A stretch of DNA of 64,000 nucleotides from Linnemannia schmuckeri (lineage: Eukaryota; Mortierellomycota; Mortierellomycetes; Mortierellales; Mortierellaceae): assembly GCA_029449235.1 (NCBI GenBank), contig JANATG010000002.1, positions 1,240,001-1,304,000 of the forward strand, given 5' to 3'. The notes beneath the pieces were generated by a model, which was not told where the DNA came from, searched no databases, and was given only the letters and a program-made list of their open reading frames with translations. This document shows, one piece after another, positions 40,941-52,721 of the stretch. How positions within the stretch are numbered: position 1 is the stretch's first letter; each line of letters opens with the position of its first letter. Made by a program: the position numbers and the translations under genes.

Positions 40941-43900
40941 ATGGAGGGGACTCCTCACTCAAAGCTGCGCAAAGGCCAGCACCAGCAGCACCAACACCAC
41001 CACCACAGTCGACGCGTCGTGACGCGGTCACTCTTGCTCCTGCTCTCGACGACCCTCCTCCTCCAAACCATGGCAGTCACACCCGCACCCATTGGCGTCG
41101 CCGCTCCTCCTTCTGACGACCTTGCTTCCTCCCTCAACAACGATCAACAACAGCAACAACAACATCCTATCATGGCAGCCCAGGATACACCGAACTATAA
41201 CCCCCAACAACAACCAACCACCAACACCCAACTCCTCGACCGCGACTCCTACAACGGTCATACCCCTGTCAAATCCTACCGAACCTACGACCCATCCACT
41301 GGAACCCTTTCCAGTTCCGTGGCCCTCTCCGAAGATTACAACCCTCCAGGTCCCACAACCCAGGTGGACGCTGATATCAAAAAGCTTGCAGAGTCGTTGA
41401 CATTGAAAGAACTGGCGGGGCAGATGACGCAGATTCAGATTGGGACGCTGTTGGATAAGAATGGAGAGTTGGACTTAGGCAAGGTTGAGTATTGGATTAG
41501 GGAGTGGGGTGTTGGTAGTTTCTTGGATACTCCTACCAAGTAAGTTCTTTCTTTGTCTTTCTTAACGCGTTTATTGGCTGGCGACTGGAGCATGCGAAAA
41601 GAGTAACAACGCTTTTTTGGAGAGTGAGGGTTGAGGAATATTGTGAATCCAACTGGTTCAGATGACTATGTTTCTATAATAGCTCACTGTACTTATTTCC
41701 TTTTATTACTCACGTCCCTTTTTTTTTTTTTTTTTTTTTTTTTCTCTTACTTTATGATTGATAGCCATGGGGGCAAGTACCTGGCGTACTCTGCGAGACA
41801 GTTCGCAAAGATTGTAGGCAAGTTTACTTGTTCTTTCAATCGTTTCTTTCTTTCTATCATTTTTTTACCGTGAGAAAAAATTAACGTTTGCATGCCAACG
41901 TGCCAATGTTCTCTCTGCCTCTTGAGTTATTTTCTGAATATGCAGACTAACCTCCGGGAACCACTCTGTACACTGTACTTCGTAAATGTTTGTTTTTGCA
42001 TTTGCATGATACGCATGAATATACATACTTACAGATGGAATTCAAAAGGTCGCCTTATCAACCGGCAAGAGGATCCCGATGATCTATGGGTAAAGTGACA
42101 ACCCTAAACATCAACTACAACAAAACCCGAAACCCATGCATACATGCTGATATAGTACTTTCCTCTCCAGTACCCCAATTCCCTCGATTTTGCCCTCCTG
42201 CATCCCCTTTTTTTCTCTCTCGCACTAAATCTCTTGCTCTGTTTTCACACTAATCCTGCCGCTTAGATTGGACTCGGTGCATGGCGCAAACTACGTGGAC
42301 GGAGCGATATTGTTCCCACAACAGATCGGACTCGCCGCAACTTTCAATACCACTCATGCCTATGAGACTGGACGGATCACGGCCAAGGATACACGTGCAG
42401 CGGGCATTCCTTGGGTGTTTTCGCCCATTTTGGATGTTGCTGTCCATAAATTGTGGCCCCGTGTCTATGAGAGTTTCGGCGAAGGTATTGTTTTCCCTTT
42501 GGTTACTTGCAACCTGGTTTATGAATGCTTGTCCCCCCCCCCCCCCCCCCTTTTTTTATTAGGTTGAATGCTATGTAGTCTCATAAGTTTTGTGTTCTTT
42601 TTTGATGCGTGGGATGGCATAGATCCGTATGTAGCGTCGGTGATGGGGAGTGCGGTGATTAAGGGTCTGCAGGGCAACTACAAGAAGGACCGGACACGCG
42701 TTGCCGCCTGTATGAAGCACTTTATCGGATACTCAGGCTCCCGCAACGGACAAGACAAGTAAGCCCCTTCTCCCTCTCCTATTTCTTGTCAATTCATTCT
42801 CGTTTTAGAATCGCAACAATGCTAACAAAACGGGGGGGGGGGGGGTTTGTATTTATCCCACTGAATTAGGTCGTCGGCGTGGATCCCAGATAACTACCTG
42901 ATGGACTACTTCGTCCCCTCCTTCCAAGCCGCAATCAATGCCGGCGTCGCGACGGCCATGGAAACCTACATTGATGTCAATGGCCAACCTGTCGTGGGCT
43001 CGCACTTTTACCTCACCGAACTTCTCCGCAACCGTTTGGGATTCGAAGGTATGCTTGTCACGGATTGGGCAGAATTGGATCGGCTGTTCACTGAACATCG
43101 ATCGGTGCCCAGTTTGAAGGACGCGACCTTGCAGTGTTTGAAACAGACTTCCGTTGATATGGTGATGGTCCCCGAATCAGAGAGTTTCTCCAAGGATGCG
43201 GTGACACTTGTGCAGGAGGGTCGGCTGAATAGACCTAGGCTTGTAGAAAGTGTTGCGAAGGTTTTACAGCTCAAGAAGGATGTGGGGCTTTTTGACCAGC
43301 CGTTGAGTGATCCGGCATTGTTGTCGCTGGTGGGTAGTCAGCAGGATATTGAGGCTGCCAAGGAGGCTGTGAGGGAGAGTGTTACGGTGCTCAAGAACAA
43401 AGATGGAGTCTTGCCTTTATCGAAGAACAAGAAGATCTTTGTGACGGGACCGGCTGCAGATTCGATCCGTGCCTTGTCGGGCGGTTGGTCCATCAAGTGG
43501 CAGGGGGCTGAGAAAGATGAATGGTATCAGGACCGTGGCGACACCATCCTTGATGGCCTCCGACACGAATTCGGAGACCGGTCTGTCTTTTACGCACCTA
43601 GCGTCGATTTCGATGGAAACTCGATCGAAAAAGAACATGGCGCCTATCTCCGGGCTGCCGCAGAGGCTGATACGATCATCCTCTGCCTCGGCGAGAAACC
43701 CTACGCGGAAATCGTCGGCAACATCGACAACCTCGATCTCCCCTGGGGACAACTCGAAATCATCCTCAAAATCTCAGAACGCATCCGCGGGACCAACACA
43801 AAAATCATCCTGGTCTTGGTCGAAGGTCGACCCCGAACTTTACAATGGCTCACAGATCGTGTCGACGCCATCGTCATGGCATATCTACCAGGTCCCTGGG

Positions 43901-44676
43901 GCGGGTATCCGATCGCCGAGGTGCTCAGCGGGACTGTTAACCCTTCTGGACGGCTACCGATGACATACCCCCGAGGACCGAGCGATATGGGTGCGAATTA
44001 TTATAGATCCGGGATTGATCCTTACAAGCCGTTGTTCCCGTTTGGCGCTGGGTTGTCGTATTCTACAGTCGAATATTTCGGATTGAGGTTGGATCATACC
44101 GAGCTGCATACTGCGACGTATGAGGAGAAGGATGTTGGGAATTCGGGTGATCTTCTGGAGGAGGAGGGAGAAGAGGAGGGAGAGGATAGGGATGAGGCTG
44201 GCAGTGAGAATGACGGCGGCGAGGAGGCCATCGAGGAAGTCCAAATAGACGATGGCGACAACAGCAACAACAACAACGCCCAAAACCTCAAGAAACACCA
44301 CCATCATCACCAAAAACGTGACACCATCATCCCTCCGACCCGTCCCCGAAAACGTCACTCCGGATCACCACCCTCCAGCATCTACGCAACAATCCGTGTC
44401 AAGAACACCTCCGCCCGCTCCCTCAAAGAAACAGTCTTCTGGTATATAACTCAAGACTATCGGTCGGATATCATGCCCGAGGCGTACATGCTCCGCGGGT
44501 TCGAGAAGGTCTTCCTGGAAGCTGGAGAGTCCAAGGACGTCAAGTTCCGGATCCGTCGGTCGGCGTTGGCATATCATGGGAGGAATATGAGAAAGCGGGT
44601 TGAGAAGGGTAGTTTTACGTTGACGGTGAACGCGATGAGGCCTGAGGCCCAGTCCATCAAGTTCAACGTCGTTTGA
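40941..44676 (+). CDS. Glycoside hydrolase family 3 beta-glucosidase/exo-glucanase, 6 exons, 955 aa
   Basis: Exons 40941-41539, 41765-41817, 42035-42089, 42267-42484, 42623-42758 and 42870-44676 join in frame. The N-terminus has a His-rich, basic cytosolic-like start and one hydrophobic segment (about 33-49), a signal peptide or signal anchor. A GH3 N-domain follows ('MIYGLDSVHGANYV', 'GFEGMLVTDWAE') with the expected nucleophile D419. The C-domain has the likely acid/base E634 in 'GEKPYAE', as in barley exoglucanase-type GH3 enzymes. It should release glucose from beta-glucans outside the cell or at the wall. Between the C-domain and the C-terminal Fn3-like domain there is an unusual insert of ~85 residues, first Glu/Asp-rich, then Asn-rich, then His-rich and basic. 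Intron 2 is GC-AG. Polyadenylation signals lie near 44758. Substrate specificity cannot be read from sequence. Confidence 0.93.
41818..42034 (+). other. GC-AG intron (GH3 intron 2)
   Basis: The donor TAG|GCAAGT and acceptor TTACAG|AT give the only in-phase join, rebuilding 'AKIVDGIQKVAL'. A GT four bases downstream gives the wrong phase. Confidence 0.8.
42533..42550 (+). repeat. C18 tract in GH3 intron 4
   Basis: Eighteen consecutive C followed by T7, inside intron 4 (42485-42622). It is complementary to the G14 tract in the next intron. Confidence 0.9.
42832..42845 (+). repeat. G14 tract in GH3 intron 5
   Basis: Fourteen consecutive G inside intron 5 (42759-42869), 281 bp beyond the C18 tract. 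It could pair with that tract or form a quadruplex in the RNA. Confidence 0.9.
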
Positions 44677-46038
44677 TTCACTCTCTCTCTCTTTTTTCAC
44701 CTACGGAGCATACAATATCCTGTCAAATATCCCTTCACCTGTCAATACAAGCTAGGATAATAAAACTATAGAGGTTAGATTGTTTGTGTACGGGGTCTTG
44801 CAAGGTGCTTAGGTCGTGGTAGAGACGAGACAATGCTCGCCAATGATAGCAATATTATGCGCCCACCAAGTCTCGATGAATCCAGCGCTCGCATTCAGTA
44901 TAGGCACACACTTTGATAGATGGCTTGGCGAGTCGAGTCTGCCTGCCCTTAGAGACGCAGGCATGGCATATCGTGGACATTAGATACTCGTCTACTAATG
45001 CAGCCTTGTATCCAAGAGCCATGCTCTATCAGTGTAAAAAATGCAGCGAAAGGGTCAATACACAAGTGTCTCCACATCACCACAGCATCATGAAGGCGCA
45101 TACAAAACTGGTAGACACGACCATGCACACCTCTTCTGCCCTCTCTTTCGCCTTTTTTATCTTTTGCAGTAGCCGGCGTAGAAAAGTGGTATGCACCGTT
45201 GTGAGGTTCGTTTCGCTGGGTGATGTTATTATTTTCTTTGGGTCAGACGAGCGATGGAACAGCGATGAAGATGGATACTGGGCAAGATTACATGGCATGG
45301 AGACAAGAGAGAGAAGGAGAGGGCAGGTGGTCAACCAGCTCGGATCAGATCATCGGCATAATATTTGGATAATAATCAATGGTGATAGAGCTTCTCAGTT
45401 ACCATTGACAACAGGATCATAGCTGTGTCGAGATTGAGGAGAGAGGGGTGAGGAAGGTGAGCGAATAATGGAAACCATAGAGCGCTGAGGCGATGGAGGA
45501 AAGAGAGATGTTGCTGTTGACTGTTGGTGCTGTTGTTGCTGGCGCTTGTTGATTCGATTCGCTGCTGGTCCGCTCCGAGGTTGAATCAGTGCCTTGAGAC
45601 ACGAGGGATACTGTTAGCTGAAGTCTCTACTGATCGACGACACAGACGCAAGAAAGAGAAGAGTTAAGGTCTATATGGTTGTTGAATCGACATTCTGAAG
45701 TTGACGTTTTCAGTAGCAGCATAACAGCGCTTGAGAACGGGTGCGAAACAATAGCCAAAGGGGTACGGGTGGTGGTGGATGATAGGACGCGACAACGACT
45801 AAACGTTTTTGGAGCCATCTCGCTGCTTAGAATCCCCTTAACTGACGTCTGGTTATCAAAATTTGATTCACAAGATTTATTACAACATTTGTAAATATGG
45901 AGGTTATTGATTGTGAAAAATTGGAATCCCAAGAGGTTCCAAAACGGGGGAAAAGATAACATGTTTTTCATTTTTTTTAATTTCACGCACGCTCTGTGCT
46001 AAGGAAGTTCTTACAAGCAAAGTAGATCTCATCACGAT
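44677..46038. other. Intergenic region between GH3 and the LIM gene
   Basis: Convergent 3' flanks, 1.36 kb. Short frames on both strands (for example 45627-45986 minus, 119 aa) have no recognisable features. I support no gene. Confidence 0.5.
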
Positions 46039-48540
46039 CTACAGCTCAGTGTGGAGCATAGAGGCACCGCTCCCATACCCATATCCCTTCGCACCCCAAG
46101 CCTTAGAATAACAAGCCTTGCAGTAAGGTGTGCCCTGACGGTCCGTCATGTTGGTCGAATCCAGCGACTTGGAGCACTCGACACAACGCAGACACAACTT
46201 GTGGTACTTGGCTCCACCAGGCGCGAGGGCCGACTCGGCATGGTAGACCATCTTTTGGCAGCGTGGGCAGATATCCCCTCCACCGCCAAACGACGCGGTC
46301 ATCTTCTTGGGCGTCATGAGACCGCCCGATCGGTAGTAGCTAGTTTTAGGTGTCGTCGTCTGACTACTCACAGGGCTAGTGGTCGAAGCGTAGTTGGTGT
46401 TAGTGTTGAGTTGGGCAGAGGATATCCGCGAGTGGTTGGTGTTGCTGAGCTGGGAGGTAGTCTCGGACGCAGTGTTGGCAGTAGGTGTCCAGGTACGGGT
46501 TGCGGCAGGAGAAACATTGCGCGCTGCAGAGTAGCTCAGGTTGTGGGGCTTGGAGGGCATGGTAGGGGTAGGATCCTCGTCCCATTCATCAACATCAGCA
46601 CTAGCGGCAGCTGAAGCAGCAGGCTGGGTATGACGCTGCTCTTGTTCCTTCAAAGTCAACTTGTCTGTCTCGTTGATAAGGTGGTTAAGACGGGCAGAAG
46701 TGGTAGGGATTGAAGTAACAGAGGATGTCGACGATGAAGACACTGGAGCAGGAGCTGCTGAAGAAGCGGTGCGTGTTCGTTCAAGATATTCCTGTTCACG
46801 CTGTGCTTGTTCACGTTGCTCCTGTTCGCGTTTGTCCTGCTGCCTCAGGTACTGAGAACGGTAAATGGGCTGCTCAGGCTGCTTCTGGGCAGGTGCCGCA
46901 TCCCACTCATCTTCCTCGACTGCCGATGCTTCTGATGGAGCAGGAGCAGGGGCAGGGACGGGCTCCTCCTTACGGGCAACAACGCGGATGGGCATGTAGT
47001 TCTTAAAGTCGTCATCATCAGCAACAGGCTGTTCGTCCTGGTATTGTTGGGTGGGTGTAGGTTCCCTAACGGGTTCCTTGACAGGTTCTGGAGCTCTCTT
47101 GGGGAGCGAGGGGGGTCCTGAAGAGGCGGGGGCAGGGGCGCCAGTCTGGAAGTTCAAAGCCTGGCGACTCTTGGCATACTCCGATTCTGCATCCTGATAG
47201 TTGGGTGTCGAGGCTGAGGAGGTGGTCCTGTAGGATTGGTTCAAAAACAAGGACTTTGTGGCAGGCTGACTGGAGGCAGTCGAGGAGATGGATGAGAACG
47301 ATGGAGCAGGGGAAGAAGTAGTCGCCTTGGTCGATCCAAAAGCAGACGAAGTGTCGGATCCTGCAGAGATGTATCCAGATTGCGCATGCAAATGGTTGCT
47401 GCTATTTCCGCTGACGTGAAGGTCAGATCGGCTTCCAGCGCTGGCAGTCGAACCTCCTGTCGAGTTGGCAGTGATCTTGCCATACTTATTGGCAATCCGT
47501 TGGTTGTGAGCCTCATCGTAGGCTCTGCGAGAGGCCTCAGCCTGCTCTCGGATCATGTCGAGGGAGTTCCTCTTCTTGAGAGTCGCGTTGACGGGTGTGA
47601 GTCGCTCGCGTCGCTCTTCCTCTGTCTCACCAATGTTGCTGTTGTTGCTACTGTGATCGTTGTGTTCTCGACCAGCCGACAGGTTGCTTCCGCCAGTGTT
47701 ATTGTAGACCACCTCGTCGAGCGTGGCATATGAGCCGGTGTTGGTATTATTGTTATCGTTGTTTTGGCTGCCAGTGCTGTTTGGAGGACGACCGATGCTC
47801 TGCTTGAACTGACTCTCGGGATCCTCACGAACCAAAAGCCCACTGGCGTATCCGTACCCCGTAGGACCCCACATCTTCTTGTGGCAAGTCTTGCAGTATG
47901 CCTATATATTAAACATAATCGATGACACACAAACGGCATGACAAGAATTTAGTACATTTGTCTCAATACCGTCATCCTTTTACCATCCTTCTTTACTTTC
48001 CCGTGTGGTTGATTAATATAGCAAAAAAAAAAAAAAAGCGTAAAGGGGGAGTTATATTACCTCGCCTTCGTGTTCTCCAAGAATGTTCGAGTCCAGTCGT
48101 CGGTTACATTCGCGGCAAGTGAAGCACTATTGGCAACAGAAACAAAAGTCGACAATGAATCTCCAAAAGTTAGCACATAAAAGAGTTTTTTTTGTTCACG
48201 TTTGTTGACATGATAGGCCTATGGTTGACCGTGTCAGAGCAAGTGTTGTTTCCTGAGAGGTTTACATACTGCCTTATGCCATGCTGCACCGTTGGGTCCT
48301 ATGATTTGTTCCGCCTAAAGGAATGAATGAAGAGATTGAAAAGAAAGAAAAGAGATGGTTGTCAGAATCTGCATTGCAACTGCTGGGTGTGAAAAAGGTC
48401 GTTCACACAGGGCGCCAAGCGAGAAAAAGAGAGAAACGCGTTCTTGAGTGAAGAGAAAGGGAAAGGAGACATACGCTGTAGACGGACTTTGTGCAGCGAG
48501 GGCACTTTGGTGCTACGGGTGCGACGAAACGAGGAGGCAT
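46039..48540 (-). CDS. Two-LIM-domain protein, 4 exons, 679 aa
   Basis: Minus-strand exons 48540-48475, 48314-48270, 48126-48061 and 47901-46039 all join at phase 0. The first LIM domain is split over the four exons: 'CPRCTKSVYS', 'WHKA', 'CFTCRECNRRL', 'YCKTCHKKMWG'. It is followed by the Gly-rich 'PTGYGYASG' typical of cysteine-rich proteins (CRP). A second LIM domain ends the protein (about 608-663), again followed by 'GYGYGSG'. Both have the full set of zinc ligands (C-x2-C ... H-x2-C, C-x2-C ... C-x2-C). Between them lie about 530 mostly disordered residues rich in Ser, Thr, Asn and Glu with a coiled, charged patch. LIM domains bind proteins, commonly at actin structures or sites of polarised growth; this role is inference. 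Confidence 0.92.
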
Positions 48541-48975
48541 GGGTGATGTTGAAGGTGTGCGTGGGTGTCGATGTATGTGTGTGTGAAAGTGAATGGGGTT
48601 TGTTGAGAAGGTAAAGAAAGGAAAGACGAGGAGTGAAAACGACGACCGCATTTTATTTGATTGCATGTTTTGAGCAGGTGAGAGCAACAGCCTCCCGACT
48701 TTCATTGGCTACAAAGACAGTTCTCTTTCCTGTTGTGCACCAAAACGTCATTGCAAATTATCACCAGCACTTTTCATTCTTTTCGTTCTTTTCGTTCGTT
48801 TCTTCCTTCCTTCTTCCACTCATATCGCTTCCTTCAGCCAAGACCCTGGGCTGCTAAATCCTCGTCAAAGTAAAAAATAGCCGGTGGCACGGTTTATCAA
48901 TCCATTGAATGGTATCAGTCCAGTAAAGATCGATTGCTTATTATTATTATTGCGTCCTAGATACGAAGTAATGTT
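48541..48975. other. Intergenic region, LIM gene promoter and hydrolase 3' flank
   Basis: 435 bp, lying upstream of the LIM gene and downstream of the hydrolase-like gene, both on the minus strand. No gene is seen. Confidence 0.5.
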
Positions 48976-51273
48976 CTAATGGGTCTTAATTGCTTTACTG
49001 GCGTGGTCAAGAGCTGGGTTGACTGTGATGGCGGGTGGGCCGCGCATAGAGAGGTCAGCGCGCACTGGAAGTGCCATATTGAGCTGCGGTCCTTGTCCAG
49101 GGTGCGGTCTACTTTGAACTGGTTCATTTGATCCTCCAACAGCACGTGTAGGATGTCTCTCGGCAGGTCCAGGTCCAACGGAGGGTCGACCACCTTGGGC
49201 ATTGGCCTGAGTATTAGCATCGGTGATGGCCTGGTTATTAACCGCCGCCATCGCATCGACAGATTTCTTTGATGACGACCTCTGCAGACCTTCGGACATC
49301 CTACGACCGAGCGACCGTTCACGCGAGAGCGAACCGAGACAGACCTTCTTGACAAAGAACGAAATCACCTTGACCACATCGCTGGGCTTCTCCTCCTGGG
49401 GTAAGTGTCCTGCATGCTTGATGATTTTGAGGACCTGAGGCACGTTCAACTTGCGAACGGACTGAAGCGTCTCAAACAGACGAAGGGTCTCAATAGTCGG
49501 GACCACATCATCCACGTCGCCAGTCATGACCAAGGTCGACAGTTCTGTCAGTCGGTCGAGATGCTTCTCAATCTTGAAACTGCTCCGGTATTTGGTGGCG
49601 TTGGAAAGACCCATCCAGAAACCTTCCTCCTTATGAGGCTTCATGTACATCTCGACCGTACTGGGCTCTGCCATGATCGCCTTGGGCTTGTAGTAGTACT
49701 GCTGCAACGGACCGTGATCGCCATAGAGTCCTCGGTAGATCCACGAGAGTGGAGGTGGGTAGGAGACACAGGCACGGAGGTACAGTGGTGGTGCCTCATC
49801 CTGTATCGCAGGCGCCAGTAGGATCAGACCACGAACAGACATGGGCTTTGACAGTGCGATCGCCGAGGCAATAGTGCCACCCGTACCGTTTCCGATCAGG
49901 ATCAAGTTGTTCTGCATCCCTAGAGTCTCGAGCAACGCTTGAGAGATGGCGAGGACGCCTCCGTTCTTGTAAGGGTTGGCATTTTTAGGCCACTTTGCAG
50001 GCTTGTCCGACAGACCATGGCCCACGCGGTCGTAGGAGAGAACTCTGCATCCGGTGCGGTCGGCCAGCGTCTGTTGGACCTTGCGCCAGGTGCCGAGGTT
50101 GGAAAGAGCGCCGTGGAAGAGGACAATGTTACGACCGTTGCCGTTAATTCGGTAGGCCGGATCGAGCGTGGGGTAACAAATCTTGTAATGAATCTTCCAG
50201 TTGTGAATTGTTGCGAATCCGACCTGTTCTGGAAACCGCTTGACTTGGATATAGGGAGCAGGGGTGTTTGTAGAGACAGCAGTAGCAGTAAGGGTAGCCT
50301 CGGTTCCAGGCGCGAGGATGGTCTCAGTGAGCTGATGAGCATGAGTGGATCGACGACGAGGGGATGTTGGCTTGATGTCATTGGAGGAGGAGGCGTTGGC
50401 GGTGACAGCATTGTTGACATTACTCAAAGGACTGGCGCCATGGATCTTGGTCGAAGCAGCTTTTGTGAACTTTTCGTGGTATACAGGCAGACCCTTGGGG
50501 AGGGCGAGCGAGGGTGAGGTTGGAGAGCGAGGGGAAGCAGGCCCTTGGAGGTGTCGGAGCGAGATGGGTTGCGACGGATCGTTAAGCGAAGGCGAGGTCT
50601 CACTTTTGTGCCGAAGCTGGGTATCAATCTTGGTGAGGATTCGAGGAGGGAAGGAGCTCTTTGTAAGGCTGGTCGAGCTGGTTGGGACAGCGGGGACCAG
50701 TGTCGTCGAAGCCGAGTCATGGGTCGTGGATGATGTAGGGACAGAGGACGACGACGAGGACGCTACAGTCAGCGTTGAAGTCTGGGCCTGTACGGCTATG
50801 GCGGTTGCGTCGATAGACAATAGTGGTTTATGCGTGCGAGTATTGTCGTCATTGTTGTTGTTGCTGGATGCTGTTTGACGTTGTTCTTTTTCCTGAATTC
50901 CTGTCTGTTGAGGTTGTTGTGTTTGCTGTTGCAACAGCAGCTCTTCCTTTCTGTCTGCATTGTCGTCATTGTTATTAATGTTGTTATCAGCATGGTCGTC
51001 TTGCCCATCTTCATCCTCGTCCTCGTCAGACTCCTGATTCTCCTCGTCACTGGTATCAAGGACCTCGCCATCGTGGCCCTCCATACCGTTCTCAATGCCC
51101 TGATATATAACATCCTCGTCGTCGCTTTGATCGACATCGACATGATCAATGCCGACGCCAAGACGCAGAAATTGTGTGGCTGCAGGGTTGGCGTAAGGTA
51201 CTGGAGGGGGTGCTGTGGTCGATTGTCTCCTGAGGAACGGAAGTTTGTTTCCTGTCGAATTGGATCTCTGCAT
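48976..51273 (-). CDS. Alpha/beta-hydrolase-fold protein without the catalytic serine, 765 aa
   Basis: Single exon. The first ~345 residues are disordered (Ser/Thr, Asp/Glu and Asn/Gln runs). The hydrolase fold occupies about 350-645: 'NIVLFHGALSNLGTW' (oxyanion loop), 'VLSYDRVGHGLSD', 'LILIGNGTGGTIASA' (nucleophile elbow), 'VMTGDVDDVVP' (acid) and 'KHAGHLPQEEKP' with H623. At the elbow the usual G-x-S-x-G is G461-N-G463-T-G, so glycine stands where serine should be. The acid and histidine remain. This points to a non-catalytic or altered member, perhaps a binding or scaffold protein. The C-terminal ~120 residues are again disordered. The substrate family cannot be named. Confidence 0.88.
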   Translation of the reverse strand: MQRSNSTGNKLPFLRRQSTTAPPPVPYANPAATQFLRLGVGIDHVDVDQSDDEDVIYQGIENGMEGHDGEVLDTSDEENQESDEDEDEDGQDDHADNNINNNDDNADRKEELLLQQQTQQPQQTGIQEKEQRQTASSNNNNDDNTRTHKPLLSIDATAIAVQAQTSTLTVASSSSSSVPTSSTTHDSASTTLVPAVPTSSTSLTKSSFPPRILTKIDTQLRHKSETSPSLNDPSQPISLRHLQGPASPRSPTSPSLALPKGLPVYHEKFTKAASTKIHGASPLSNVNNAVTANASSSNDIKPTSPRRRSTHAHQLTETILAPGTEATLTATAVSTNTPAPYIQVKRFPEQVGFATIHNWKIHYKICYPTLDPAYRINGNGRNIVLFHGALSNLGTWRKVQQTLADRTGCRVLSYDRVGHGLSDKPAKWPKNANPYKNGGVLAISQALLETLGMQNNLILIGNGTGGTIASAIALSKPMSVRGLILLAPAIQDEAPPLYLRACVSYPPPLSWIYRGLYGDHGPLQQYYYKPKAIMAEPSTVEMYMKPHKEEGFWMGLSNATKYRSSFKIEKHLDRLTELSTLVMTGDVDDVVPTIETLRLFETLQSVRKLNVPQVLKIIKHAGHLPQEEKPSDVVKVISFFVKKVCLGSLSRERSLGRRMSEGLQRSSSKKSVDAMAAVNNQAITDANTQANAQGGRPSVGPGPAERHPTRAVGGSNEPVQSRPHPGQGPQLNMALPVRADLSMRGPPAITVNPALDHASKAIKTH

Positions 51274-52282
51274 GGTTTATATTAACTGTGTGTCAAGGTG
51301 GTGGCGAGTTTTGGACGGATTGTTGCCGGGTAAGGATAGTTTGCCGTAGGGAGGAAGTGCAATTAAAAAGGATATGAGGGTTTGAAGCAATAACGAAGAA
51401 CAGTGATTATATGTGAGAGTGGGTGGAAAGCAATTGAATAGTGAGAGAGAATGTTCAACGAGTGAAAGGAAAAAGAAGAAGTGAAGAAAGAATGGATGTA
51501 GAATGAAAATAGGTGTGAGAACGGATAGGAGGAGAGAAGAAAAGGAAGAGGAGTGAAAGTCGCCTTTGTAAAAAGTGGTAAAGTCAGGGACAGACAGAGA
51601 GAGAGATATATCGAGAGAGTAGGTAAGCTCATACCAGAAGTGGGTTGAGCCACTAAATAATAAAACGATGAAAGAAGGGAAAAGAAGGGGAAAAAAATAT
51701 ATGACACCGTCGTTCGTTGGCCCTGAGAGCCCTCTGCTTTATTTTGTGTTCCTGAAGTGGATGAAGTGGAAAGAGTAGAAGGACAGGGGTCAATTAGCGA
51801 ATTATCGTCGTTGGCAGGGCAAGGTGGTCAACCACAGGAAATGATGGTTCCTGAAAAATGATGAAGCAAAATAAAGTTATCGAGCCTATCTTGTAGCAAT
51901 TGCGATCAATTGTTGTTTCTGTGATGTAGAGATTGCATTTCAAAAAACGAGATCTTAAAAAGAAAAAAAAAAAGTCGATCTCTCACATGTCGCTGTGAGT
52001 GGCACGCGCCATTCAAACCTTCAACTCCCGACTCTCGATTACTTAGACACTTGTGCGTGAATGTGTGTACTTGAAAATAGGCCCCTTTCTTTTCTTCTTC
52101 ACACTTGTCCATCTTATTTCTTTTTTTCTTTTTTTCTTTTGCACGCACCACATATCTTTCTCGACTACTCTCACACGCCATCAACAAACAAATAAACCAC
52201 CAGACACCCCTCGAGCCAGCCGAAACCCTTTTTCGAGTCGTCTGTTTCCTTTTCTCCTCTTTTTCTTTTCTTTCCGTCGACG

Positions 52283-52332
<50 letters not shown>

Positions 52333-52721
52333 CCACACCTTCTTGTCTTTTATCTTTCACGCACACACAGACACCTCCCCAACAAATATAATTATATCTT
52401 TTCTTTGTCGCTCTCATCACCACCTTTTCTCGCTCTCTTTCTCTCTCACTCTCTCACACGCACTCTCACTCTTCATCTACACCTCCCATTCTCACCACTC
52501 ACTCAATTCTAACCTTCATAACTACCACACCACCACCATCCTTCCTTACCCCTTTTGTACTCATCTGATCGTACGCAACTCTTGTCACTTTAAAAATATA
52601 AAAACGTCAATTACAGGGTAGATAAAAGTGATCTCCCTTGCTTTCTCTTTTTCACCCCTCTTGTGTTTTCACACCATCTCTCCAGCAATACCTCCTCATC
52701 GCCAGCTGACAGAGACTACCC
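51274..52721. other. Divergent promoter region, 1.45 kb
   Basis: Between the hydrolase-like gene (minus) and a membrane protein gene (plus). It holds a long T48 tract (52285-52332) inside a pyrimidine-rich run of about 450 bp (about 52080-52530) leading into the plus-strand gene. Low-complexity frames only. Confidence 0.55.
52285..52332 (+). repeat. Poly(T) tract, 48 bp
   Basis: An uninterrupted T run in the pyrimidine-rich leader region of the downstream gene. It may be promoter-associated and nucleosome-excluding. Confidence 0.9.

Noticed and set aside
45627..45986. 119-codon minus-strand frame downstream of the LIM gene
   Set aside because: It has no recognisable motif, signal peptide or splice evidence and lies in the 3' flank.
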